A DNA stretch of 34,032 nt, taken from positions 1 to 34,032 of the forward strand of contig JAJEFL010000038.1 in the NCBI GenBank assembly GCA_022820435.1, given 5' to 3'. The first letter of the stretch is position 1; every line of letters begins with the position of its first letter. A program made the position numbers and the translations under genes. Shown piece after piece: positions 15,664 to 23,647 of this stretch. The stretch comes from Bin80 sp022820435 (GTDB taxonomy: Bacteria; Bacteroidota; Rhodothermia; Rhodothermales; Bin80). The notes beneath the pieces are model-generated. The model saw only the letters and a program-made list of their open reading frames with translations, had not been told where the DNA came from and made no database searches.

Positions 15664-16147
15664 CCTCAAATTTTCCAGATCATTTTTCGGAAGAGTAGAT
15701 CAACAATACTCCGCTTAAACGAACTCCTCAGATAATTGTTCTCAAAGCGCCTGTCATCCCATGTCCAAGGGCACGACGGCACCAATCAGATCAAGGGAAC
15801 CATGTACCATGACCGCTTAGGAGACAGGCCGGGCTCAACCCTGATGCTCCATGTCCGCCCCGAAAGCCCCCTGCGGGACATCTAGCCGCCCGCGGATCCA
15901 ACGGCAGAGGATCTGCAAGAACTGAATTTGAAGTGGATCCTGTCTTAAGCTGTGCAGAGCAAGATTTTTTTCATCACTGCTTGAAAGACTGCGCCGCGTC
16001 CATTCAGCGATACAACCCGCCCCTGGAAGGAACCGGAACCGCATCTCCCCGCAATCGCATGCCGCTAATTTAAACCCAATCCTCGCATGTCGAATTAACC
16101 TGTAATGATACTTATTAAAGTGTTGCAAGGCTGGCTTTCCAGAACTC

Positions 16148-16190
16148 CTGACACATCCTGAACTGATTGGCAGAGATTCTGACACGGGTC
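16148..16190. repeat. Imperfect direct repeat CTGACAC-N3/4-CTGAA
   Basis: CTGACACATCCTGAA at 16148-16162 and CTGACACGGGTCTGAA at 16179-16194 start 31 bases apart, about three helical turns. CTGACACATCC recurs exactly at 17519-17529, before the FG-GAP gene. This could mark binding sites of one regulator, or chance. Confidence 0.35.
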
Positions 16191-16199
16191 TGAATGATC

Positions 16200-16213
16200 G
16201 CGGTCTTGACCGC
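16200..16213. promoter_or_regulatory. Palindrome, candidate operator upstream of lacI-type gene
   Basis: GCGGTC-TT-GACCGC is a perfect 6-bp inverted repeat with a 2-base centre, 66 bases before the lacI-type ATG. LacI-family operators are usually palindromes with a central CG, which this lacks, so it is only a candidate for autoregulation or for control of the divergent sterol operon. Confidence 0.35.
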
Positions 16214-16279
16214 AAATGCCATTAATTAACGCAGTTTTAAGTATTATTATTCTTGTTGCTTTGTGTTTTTCTTGCTTTA

Positions 16280-17296
16280 ATGGACTCAACTGTTCGTGAT
16301 GTAGCACGCCGTGCTAACGTATCTATTTCCACCGTATCCCGTGTACTCAATAATTCCGCCCCCGTCAGTGAAGACAAAAAGAGACGGGTATTGAAGGCCG
16401 TCAAGGAACTGCAATTTACCCCCAACCCGGCGGCCCGGAGCCTCTTAGGACAAGCTACGGGCACGATTGGAGCGATCCTCCCCCATATTACCGGGGAGTT
16501 TTTTGCCGATCTGCTGAGCGGACTTGACGGGGCAATCAAAAAGCATGACTATCTGTTAATGGTCAGCGCCTCCAGACGCCTGGAGCGTGATTTTATTACT
16601 GCACTTCGCGGAATGTATAAACGGGTTGACGGACTGATCATTATGGCCCCTGAACTTTCCGCTGAAAGGGTGCTTACACTGATCGACTCTACGGTCCCCG
16701 TCGTATTTCTCAACACACACTCCGCCACCGATGGAATGTTCTCGATAAATTTCGACAACCGTGACGGAATGGTGAAAATTGCGCGGCATGTTGCCGACCG
16801 CGGACATACACTTGCTGCATTTATCGGGGGCCCGAGCGATGCATTTGATGCACAGGAACGCCAGCAGGGATTCCTGGAAACCGTCCCGGACGGACTCAGG
16901 GTAATCTGCTATCCCGGCGATTTCACCTTTGAATCCGGTTACAAAAGCGGGCAGAAAATTCTCAGTCTGTTCCCGCGACCGACCGTGATTGTCGCGGCCA
17001 ATGATCTGAGTGCGCTTGGGGCAATGCGGGCGCTCCTGGAAAATGGAGTCAGCGTACCCGGTGAAATGGCCGTAACCGGCTTTGACGGAACCAGAGGGGC
17101 GCATTTTTCCACTCCTTCGCTCACAACCGTGAATGTTCCGATTGGAGAATTAGCCGCCAATGCCGTCAGGATTCTGGTAAGTCAACTCTCGGAGGAGCCA
17201 ATGGAAACTCCTCCCGAAATCACCGCAGATCTGGAACTGATCGTCAGGGAATCTTCCCTGAAGCAGTACCATCCTGATTCGCATGCAGTCGTTTAA
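16280..17296 (+). CDS. LacI/GalR-family transcriptional regulator
   Basis: DNA-binding regulator of 338 residues. The N-terminal helix-turn-helix and hinge are classic: STVRDVARRANVSISTVSRV (3-22), then LNNSAPVSEDKKRRVLKAV and FTPNPAARSL at the hinge helix. The periplasmic-binding-protein-like effector domain follows, with GTIGAILPHITGEFF, the domain-crossing VAANDLSALGAMRAL (about 235-250) and VTGFDGT (about 263-270), all characteristic. The ligand is usually a sugar or nucleoside; nothing here identifies it. The open frame reaches back to TTG 16253, but ATG 16280 gives the normal family start. It is divergent from the sterol operon and upstream of the FG-GAP/TPR and TonB-receptor genes, so either side could be its target; the envelope genes are the more conventional guess. 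Confidence 0.93.
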   Translation: MDSTVRDVARRANVSISTVSRVLNNSAPVSEDKKRRVLKAVKELQFTPNPAARSLLGQATGTIGAILPHITGEFFADLLSGLDGAIKKHDYLLMVSASRRLERDFITALRGMYKRVDGLIIMAPELSAERVLTLIDSTVPVVFLNTHSATDGMFSINFDNRDGMVKIARHVADRGHTLAAFIGGPSDAFDAQERQQGFLETVPDGLRVICYPGDFTFESGYKSGQKILSLFPRPTVIVAANDLSALGAMRALLENGVSVPGEMAVTGFDGTRGAHFSTPSLTTVNVPIGELAANAVRILVSQLSEEPMETPPEITADLELIVRESSLKQYHPDSHAVV

Positions 17297-17691
17297 CCCA
17301 TGCGGTCAGGACTAGCAGACAGATCCTCAAATCAACCTCTGCATCAAATGTGTGGAGTCGTCGTACCGGGAGCCCCTTCGCGACGGTCTGAAGCCCTGTA
17401 AGATGCACTTTCGCATCCCCCGGTGCTGTACATATTCCGCCCGCAATCTCAGGAGGCACCGAATGGCATCATGCTCCTGTTATTCTGCAGCGCACGGATG
17501 AGAGCATGTGGACACCTTCTGACACATCCCCGCAGGCAAACCGTTCACTGCAGAGCGCAGCAGCGCCGCGCCTGAATCCGCCGTCCGACTGATTTGTCCC
17601 TGACGTGAAGCACACATCTACCCATCGTTGTAACCATCTGCAGCAGCTGCCCGGAAACTGTCCCCCTGCTCCGCTCCTCCGACTGCCGACC
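17297..17691. other. Intergenic region between lacI-type gene and FG-GAP lipoprotein
   Basis: 395 bases without a supported gene. It contains AGGAGG at 17451-17456 followed six bases later by a 12-codon reading frame (17463-17501), which could be a leader peptide or chance, and an exact copy of CTGACACATCC (17519-17529) also found upstream of the lacI-type gene. No clear promoter or terminator. Confidence 0.45.
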
Positions 17692-19323
17692 ATGCATCCA
17701 CCCAAATACCTGATCTGCGTACTGGCGTGCTGGGGATTGCTGTACACAGGCTGCACCTCCCCGGAACCGGAATGGACATTCACCGAAATCACCCGGCAGG
17801 CCGGACTCGGCGAATTCAAACATATCAATGGCGCACAGGGCAACTGGTATATGCCGGAAACTTTCGGCCCCGGCGGAGCATTCCTGGACTATAATCAGGA
17901 CGGTCTTGTTGACCTTGCACTGGTCGGGGGACAAGCCTGGCATGATTCCGCGGGCCGTGGAGTCTGGCTGTATCAGGGCACGGGCGGTGGAACCTTCACA
18001 GATGTGACCGATGCCATGCACCTCTCCTCCATCACGGGCTACGGGATGGGGATTATCGCAGGGGATATGGACCGGGACGGGGATGAGGATCTCTATCTCA
18101 CAAACCTTGAAACGAATTATCTGCTGATCAACGAGGGAGACAGATTTCGGGATGCAACGCTGGAATCCGGTCTGGGCACGACCTCGGAATGGAATGTGGC
18201 GGCAATTTTTCTGGATGCCAACCGGGACGGATGGCTGGACCTGTATGTGACCGGGTACGTTGACTGGTCCGTCAGCGCGGATCTGACCTGTACCCGTGAC
18301 GGCGTACAAAAACGCTATTGTACCCCTGAACTCTATACCGGCACCCCCGGGCGCTTCTACCTCAACCGGGGGGATGGTACATTCATGGAACAAACCCATA
18401 CCTCCGGGCTTTCGGGATCCGGAAAGACCTTAGGGGGCATCACGATGGATATAAACCGGGATCAGTGGCCGGATATTGTCCTTGCAAACGACACAGATCC
18501 TGATCAATTATTCCTGAATCTTCAGGATGGTTCGTTTGAGGAAGTAGGGCTTTCCCGCGGGATGGCACTGGATTCCCGGGGACGCGCGAGAGCCGGGATG
18601 GGCATCGATGCAGGGGTTGTAGATTCCACGGGACAGCCAACCCTTTTTATTGGCCACTTTTCGGACCAGATGAACGGTGTATACCGATACACCACCGCAG
18701 GTTTTTTTGAAGAAAGGAGCGGCAGCAGCGGGATCGGCCCTTTGAGCCTTCCTGCACTCACCTTCGGGATGGCGTTACTGGATGCAGATCTGGATGGCGA
18801 TCTGGACCTGCTGGCCGCAAACGGTCATATCAATCCCCGGGCGGGCGAGCGAAGCGATAGAGAGAGTTACAAACAACTCCCGCAGCTTTTCCTGAATGAC
18901 GGTCACGGAGGGTTTACCGACGAGGCCCAAAGACTCGGGCTGACACTTCCGATGGTCGGACGGGGTGCGCTCACCGCAGATATTGATCTGGACGGGGATG
19001 TAGATCTCCTGATCACAGAAAACAACGGGGGTGTCCGATTGTTTCGAAATGATCTGCCGCCTGAAACGAACTATCTGCGCGTCCATCTAGAAGGCATGTC
19101 CATTGATGCAGCCATCACCCTGCAAACGGGATCCCAGAAACAGTTCCGCCGGATTCGGGCCGGCCACAGCTATGCATCGCAGTCCGAAAAGGCAGTCACC
19201 TTTGGGCTGGGGAACGTCCAGTATATTGATACGCTCACCGTATTCTGGCCAAGCGGCACCGTTACGCGGCAAACCGGTGTTGCGACGAACCAGACCCTCC
19301 GGTTACGGGAACCGATCCAATGA
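17692..19323 (+). CDS. FG-GAP/VCBS repeat lipoprotein with UnbV-ASPIC domain (CRTAC1-like)
   Basis: Predicted surface or periplasmic lipoprotein of 543 residues. The signal peptide ends in the lipobox LYTGC with Cys21. At least six calcium-binding FG-GAP loops of the form DxNxDGxxDL are visible: DYNQDGLVDL, DMDRDGDEDL, DANRDGWLDL, DINRDQWPDI, DADLDGDLDL and DIDLDGDVDL, suggesting a seven-bladed beta-propeller. The C-terminal 90 residues carry the UnbV/ASPIC domain, with RIRAGHSYASQSEKAVTFGLG and VFWPSGT. Molecular function of this family is not established; roles in adhesion or polymer binding are inferred. The frame opens at GTG 17605, but ATG 17692 gives a proper lipoprotein signal. Its stop overlaps the next gene (ATGA), and CRTAC1-like plus TPR pairs are common neighbours in bacteria. 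Confidence 0.88.
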   Translation: MHPPKYLICVLACWGLLYTGCTSPEPEWTFTEITRQAGLGEFKHINGAQGNWYMPETFGPGGAFLDYNQDGLVDLALVGGQAWHDSAGRGVWLYQGTGGGTFTDVTDAMHLSSITGYGMGIIAGDMDRDGDEDLYLTNLETNYLLINEGDRFRDATLESGLGTTSEWNVAAIFLDANRDGWLDLYVTGYVDWSVSADLTCTRDGVQKRYCTPELYTGTPGRFYLNRGDGTFMEQTHTSGLSGSGKTLGGITMDINRDQWPDIVLANDTDPDQLFLNLQDGSFEEVGLSRGMALDSRGRARAGMGIDAGVVDSTGQPTLFIGHFSDQMNGVYRYTTAGFFEERSGSSGIGPLSLPALTFGMALLDADLDGDLDLLAANGHINPRAGERSDRESYKQLPQLFLNDGHGGFTDEAQRLGLTLPMVGRGALTADIDLDGDVDLLITENNGGVRLFRNDLPPETNYLRVHLEGMSIDAAITLQTGSQKQFRRIRAGHSYASQSEKAVTFGLGNVQYIDTLTVFWPSGTVTRQTGVATNQTLRLREPIQ

Positions 19324-20498
19324 GAATTTTTGTGCCGACCATCCTGCTGATCCTCTTTGGCTGTACCCCGTCAGACACGCAGAAGCCCGATGTCTCTCAG
19401 TTTATTCACCGGAGCAATGAAGCATTTCAGGCGGGCAATTACGCGGATGTGCTGCGACTGACCGACCACGCACTGGCACACAATTCAAATTCCGCGGACG
19501 CATACTTCCTGCGCGGACGGGTTTACTTTGAACTGGAGCAGTGGCAGAAGGCAGAAGCCGCCTATCTCTCTGTGATGGATCTTGAACCGGCTTACCCGGG
19601 AGTCCTGCACAATCTTGGGAATGTCTACTATTTTCAGAGGCAGTACCGAAACGCACTGGCACAATTTCTTCAGGCCGTAAAAGCCGATGCCGCCCCGAAC
19701 TCATGGCATGCAGTCGGAGCCGTGTACAATGCCCTGTCCCGACCCGACAGCGCGGCCGCTGCATTTGAGCAGGCCATCCGTCTGGATTCCTCGTACGCGC
19801 CGGTGCACAGCAGTTTTGCCGATTTCCTGGAGGAGCAGGGACACTATTCCGAGGCCCTGACCCGTAATCAGGCTGCCCTGACACTGCGCCCCGTCCATCT
19901 TCCTGATCTGCTCCGGCAGGGAAGACTTCTGTTACGGATGGGACATTTTGAGGAAACCATTGCATTTTTGCAGCCGATCCGCGCCGAATATCCGCACCAT
20001 GCCGAGCCCCGGTTTCTTCTGGCGCAGGCATTACAGCAGTCCGGCCGGCTGGATCTGTCGGCAAAACTCTTTTCGGAGGCAGACTCGCTGCGGAAAATTG
20101 CGCAAAGGCGCGGACAACTGGCCAATGCTGCAGAATCCCGGCCGGATCATTTTCAGATCCAGGTGGACTATGCCGCTTCACTTCGCCGCTCCGGCCTTCA
20201 TGAAGAAGCCATGAAGCGATACCTCATTGCGCAGGCACTCCGCCCGGAAAACCTGAACCTGCAATTTCATATTGCAACCCTGGAGATTGACCTTGAACGG
20301 CTTGCGACTGCCGAAAAACGGTTACGGCGGATTTTAGCGGCCGACTCGAACTATGTACTTGCCTGGCTGAGCTTAGGCACCGTGTACGAAAAAACAAACC
20401 GCGCAGACCTGGCCACGGATGCCTACGGGCAGGCCGCCCGTATCAACCCGAATCACCCGGCAGTGCGACAATTCCTTCCCCGAACGCCATCCCCGTGA
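19320..20498 (+). CDS. TPR-repeat lipoprotein
   Basis: 392-residue lipoprotein: a short signal peptide with lipobox ILFGC and Cys15, then tetratricopeptide repeats almost to the end. Repeats with the canonical W/L-G-Y-A-P pattern are visible, for example ADAYFLRGRVYFELEQWQKA (about 58-77), PGVLHNLGNVYYFQRQYRNA (about 95-114), NYVLAWLSLGTVYEKTNRAD (near 356-375), indicating a helical protein-binding superhelix. Its ATG overlaps the stop of the FG-GAP gene by 4 bases, so the two are probably co-translated and may act as partners at the cell envelope. No enzymatic motif is present. A hairpin follows the stop by about 20 bases, suggesting the transcription unit ends here. Confidence 0.87.
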   Translation: MRIFVPTILLILFGCTPSDTQKPDVSQFIHRSNEAFQAGNYADVLRLTDHALAHNSNSADAYFLRGRVYFELEQWQKAEAAYLSVMDLEPAYPGVLHNLGNVYYFQRQYRNALAQFLQAVKADAAPNSWHAVGAVYNALSRPDSAAAAFEQAIRLDSSYAPVHSSFADFLEEQGHYSEALTRNQAALTLRPVHLPDLLRQGRLLLRMGHFEETIAFLQPIRAEYPHHAEPRFLLAQALQQSGRLDLSAKLFSEADSLRKIAQRRGQLANAAESRPDHFQIQVDYAASLRRSGLHEEAMKRYLIAQALRPENLNLQFHIATLEIDLERLATAEKRLRRILAADSNYVLAWLSLGTVYEKTNRADLATDAYGQAARINPNHPAVRQFLPRTPSP

Positions 20499-20517
20499 TT
20501 GTTACGCAGGCATGACT

Positions 20518-20534
20518 GCCGGTGATCTACCGGC
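20518..20534 (+). terminator. Candidate transcription terminator hairpin
   Basis: GCCGGT-GATCT-ACCGGC is a perfect 6-bp stem with a 5-base loop, 20 bases after the stop of the TPR gene. A short T-containing tail (CATTCCATTTT) follows rather than a strong U-run, so it is a plausible but weak terminator. Confidence 0.45.
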
Positions 20535-20750
20535 CATTCCATTTTCCCGGACAGACCGTGTTGATCTCCAGGGGGATGAAGGACCCAAAGAGATCAATCA
20601 CCGGACGCAATCCCTCATTATTCCCCTTGAGCTGCCGTAAAATCACCCGTCTGATCTGTTGCATGAAAAGGTTTTCTTACGTATATTACCGGTTCGCTGG
20701 AGTATCTCAGTCTGTTTCGTTGTAAATTTACTCGCAGTCTGCTCTACTCT

Positions 20751-20755
20751 GGAGG
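20751..20755 (+). promoter_or_regulatory. Strong ribosome binding site pointing to a TTG start
   Basis: GGAGG lies six bases before TTG 20762 and 30 bases before ATG 20786. It supports initiation at TTG, unusual here because most genes in the window lack such a perfect site. It could instead serve as a regulated or standby site for the ATG. Confidence 0.5.
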
Positions 20756-20761
20756 ATTTTT

Positions 20762-23647
20762 TTGCAAAACCAAATTGGGAAACCCATGAAACATTCACTT
20801 ACCCTATTCCTCATACTTGCACTCGTACCTGCAGGAGTTACGAGTGCCTACGCACAGGATGCCGGCCCGCCGCTTGGCGACGACTTCATCTTCTTTGTCA
20901 ACGAGGTGAGCACGATGGTGCCGATGGCAGACGGCAATGTCGTTGATGACCCCACGGATGCTGCGAACAAGGTCATTGAATATCCATACAGCGACTATTT
21001 CTTCGGTGCATTCCGCTTTCCCTCGGATGTGGGCGTGGATATGTCTCAGAACCGCATGGACAAAGATGTCCTTCATGCCCGAATCTGGGTCCATCCCGAC
21101 AATGCCGGCAAAGGGAGAGTTCATATCATGTTTGAAGACAAAACGGATGGCAGCGGTGCAAACGACGGTTCCGCAGACCTGCCCTTTCGTCTGGTCTGGC
21201 AGATCCCCGAAAGCATGCGCAATGGCATGTGGCACGAAATCTCTGTCCCATTCCCACCGGCTACCTACGCCGAACTGGAAGCTGCGAAAGCCGCCAAAGA
21301 ACTGGATGGTCTGGACAGCCTGTGGGTTTACGCCGGTGCCTGGTCCAGCGGAGGATTTGGAGTTGGACTTACCAATAGATTAGGCCCCGACGGAGAAAAT
21401 TCTGATCTCTGGAAAGAATTCGAGTGGACGAATGTGCAGAACCTTGGGGTGCAGTTTGACCATAATACAGGTGGAGGACCGATTTATATAGACGATGTCT
21501 ATATCGGAAATAAAGGTCTGGATCTTTCTGCGACCCCCGGTCCGGCGCTTGGCGACGATTTCATCTTCTTTGTGGAAGGAGTCAATACCATGGTTCCGGA
21601 ATTCACCGGAGAGGTTATTGACGATCCCACGGATCCTGACAATAAGGTGATGCAGTACAACTACGAAAACTGGTCCTTCCAGGCATTCCGCTTTCCCCCA
21701 ACGGTCGGAGTGGATATGTCACAAAACCGGATGGACGGGGATGTGCTTCACGCCCGAATCTGGGTTGACCCCGCAAATGCAGGCCAGGAAAGGGTACAAC
21801 TGATGATGGAGGATAAAGCGGATGACAACGGATTGATGGACGGCACCTCCGACTTTCCCTTTCGCCTAGTCTGGCGGATTCCAGAGAACATGCGTGATGG
21901 CCAGTGGCATGAGATCTCTGTGCCCCTTCCCCCGGCTACCTACACCGAACTGGAGGAGGCCAAAGCCGCCAATGAACTGGATGGTCTGGACAGTCTCTGG
22001 AAATATGCGGGAGCATGGTCTACCGGCAGTTTTGGAGTCGGAGTTTCGGATGAACTAGGCCCCAATACCGCAGACAATCCCGATCTCTGGAAAGAATACG
22101 AATGGACAAATGTGCAGAATCTCGGGGTCCACTTTGACAATAACACGGGCGGTGGACCGATTTATCTGGATGATGTCTACATCGGAGCAAAGGATCTGGA
22201 TCTGTCCGGCAATATTGCACCGCCACCACCGGCAATGGGCGTATCTGCGACGGCAATGGCCGACAGTAATGTCGTTTCCTGGGCAAGTGTCGAAGGCGCA
22301 GGCGGATACAAAATCTATTACAGCCTGACAGCAATCACAGATGTGGAAGCCGCCAGTGTCGGACTTGTGGCACAGGTTGACGGCAATACCACCTCCGCCT
22401 CCCATAAATTCAAACTGCCCCATTCATCGCTCGGACCGCTTACGCTGCATTATGCCGTCACTACACTGAATGACTCGGGCGTTGAGAACAGCGACATTTC
22501 CATGAGTACCGCCAGCGTTGCAAATGAGAACCTTCCGACGCAGGGCTACATAACGGAACTCACCGAGGATCAGGCAAATCACCTCAGTGATCTGCTGTTT
22601 GACGATTCCTTTGAGGATATTGCGGACGGGTTTCCCGAGGATTATAAGCCCATTGTCATCAACATGGAAAACTCGAAACCTGGCGATGGCGGCAGGCTCA
22701 GTGAGGATGACGACCTGAGCGGAAAACTGTGGGCAGGCTACAGTGCGGATCCTCCGGAACTCTATCTCTATGTGGAGGTCACCGATGATCAGATCTCGCT
22801 GCAGGCGGCCGGCGGGGATCCCGCTGACGGCTGGCAGCATGACAGTATTGAATTCGGATGGGGCAATTACGACGTGCGAAAGGTGCCACTCGGTGGAATC
22901 TTTACCGGCTCCCCGCACACGGATATTGCACGTGGAGAGTTCGCAGACTACCAATTCCGTATCGGTGGACTCGGAGATGGGACCAAGGCAGGCACAGAAG
23001 CCTATGCATATGTCGGCTGGAGTATTGATGCAGCTCCGCAGGGCGGAGGGGCAATCTATGATCAACGCATGGATGCAAGCGGGGCGGTCACGGGATACAA
23101 AATCCTTTCCCTGTTCCCTCTGGATCAGATCCAACTTGTAGACAGCATGGATGCCGTCACCCCCCTGCCTACCGGAGATGAAATTGGCTATTATCCCTTC
23201 AACTTCGTCCTGAATGACGGGGACGGAGGAAACCGGGATAATCAGATCCAGTGGTCCATCAAAGCCAATGCCGATGGCCAATGGTGGAATACGCCAGCAC
23301 AGTGGCCCGCGGTCGCACTGGTGGGCATGGAAGACGAGGATCCCAGCCGGGTGGATATTGCGGTTGAAGAACTCCCGGGAGAGATTGTTCTGGATCAGAA
23401 TTATCCGAACCCGTTTAATCCAACCACATCCATTCAATTCTCGCTTCCCGCGGCCGAAACCGTCACCCTGCGCGTATTTGATTCGCTGGGACGAACCGTG
23501 ACAACGCTGCTGGATCGAAAACCGCACATGGCCGGAAAACACATGGTTCAGTTTGATGCAGAGGGACTGGCCTCCGGTGTCTACTTCTACCGGCTTGAAG
23601 CAGGTTCGTCGGTACTGATGACCCGGCGCATGCTCCTGCTCAAATAA
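20762..23647 (+). CDS. Secreted protein with duplicated domain, CBM9-like domain and C-terminal sorting domain
   Basis: 961 residues from TTG 20762 (953 from ATG 20786). A signal peptide (LTLFLILALVPAGVTSAYA) is followed by two tandem copies of a ~225-residue domain (about 35-258 and 260-483), each beginning LGDDFIFFV and ending IDDVYIG or LDDVYIG, probably a galactose-binding-like beta-sandwich. A fibronectin-III-like segment (about 485-580) follows, then a region resembling CBM9/DOMON carbohydrate-binding domains (about 610-870; LYLYVEVTDDQ, DSIEFGW), and last a type IX secretion-like sorting domain starting NYPNPFNPTTSIQFSLP and containing GVYFYRLEAG. It is probably surface-attached and binds a glycan. 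No catalytic motif is seen. It is first of five overlapping genes; its TAA overlaps the next ATG (TAATG). Start choice depends on the GGAGG before TTG. Confidence 0.85.
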   Translation: MQNQIGKPMKHSLTLFLILALVPAGVTSAYAQDAGPPLGDDFIFFVNEVSTMVPMADGNVVDDPTDAANKVIEYPYSDYFFGAFRFPSDVGVDMSQNRMDKDVLHARIWVHPDNAGKGRVHIMFEDKTDGSGANDGSADLPFRLVWQIPESMRNGMWHEISVPFPPATYAELEAAKAAKELDGLDSLWVYAGAWSSGGFGVGLTNRLGPDGENSDLWKEFEWTNVQNLGVQFDHNTGGGPIYIDDVYIGNKGLDLSATPGPALGDDFIFFVEGVNTMVPEFTGEVIDDPTDPDNKVMQYNYENWSFQAFRFPPTVGVDMSQNRMDGDVLHARIWVDPANAGQERVQLMMEDKADDNGLMDGTSDFPFRLVWRIPENMRDGQWHEISVPLPPATYTELEEAKAANELDGLDSLWKYAGAWSTGSFGVGVSDELGPNTADNPDLWKEYEWTNVQNLGVHFDNNTGGGPIYLDDVYIGAKDLDLSGNIAPPPPAMGVSATAMADSNVVSWASVEGAGGYKIYYSLTAITDVEAASVGLVAQVDGNTTSASHKFKLPHSSLGPLTLHYAVTTLNDSGVENSDISMSTASVANENLPTQGYITELTEDQANHLSDLLFDDSFEDIADGFPEDYKPIVINMENSKPGDGGRLSEDDDLSGKLWAGYSADPPELYLYVEVTDDQISLQAAGGDPADGWQHDSIEFGWGNYDVRKVPLGGIFTGSPHTDIARGEFADYQFRIGGLGDGTKAGTEAYAYVGWSIDAAPQGGGAIYDQRMDASGAVTGYKILSLFPLDQIQLVDSMDAVTPLPTGDEIGYYPFNFVLNDGDGGNRDNQIQWSIKANADGQWWNTPAQWPAVALVGMEDEDPSRVDIAVEELPGEIVLDQNYPNPFNPTTSIQFSLPAAETVTLRVFDSLGRTVTTLLDRKPHMAGKHMVQFDAEGLASGVYFYRLEAGSSVLMTRRMLLLK
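20864..22209 (+). repeat. Tandem in-frame domain duplication, period 675 bases
   Basis: The two copies (about 20864-21530 and 21539-22209) are offset by exactly 675 bases, 225 codons. Stretches such as CGCTTGGCGACGA recur, and blocks such as GVDMSQNRMD, VLHARIWV and EWTNVQNLGV are identical at protein level, indicating a fairly recent duplication. Confidence 0.9.

Larger units (their letters stand above)
15664..16279. other. Divergent regulatory region, sterol operon / LacI regulator
   Basis: 616 bases with no supportable gene; a 126-codon minus-strand frame (15835-16215) has no recognisable motif. It must hold the promoters of both the sterol operon and the lacI-type gene. The half nearest lacI contains a palindrome and a direct repeat listed separately. 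No exact TAnnTTTG promoter box was found near the sterol operon start. Confidence 0.5.

Noticed and set aside
15835..16215. 126-codon minus-strand reading frame in the sterol/lacI intergenic region
   Set aside because: No recognisable motif, no ribosome-binding site, and it would occupy the region needed for two divergent promoters.
22424..23542. 372-codon minus-strand reading frame inside the first secreted-protein gene
   Set aside because: Long only because of the GC-rich codon pattern of the sense gene, whose domains and sorting signal are clear.
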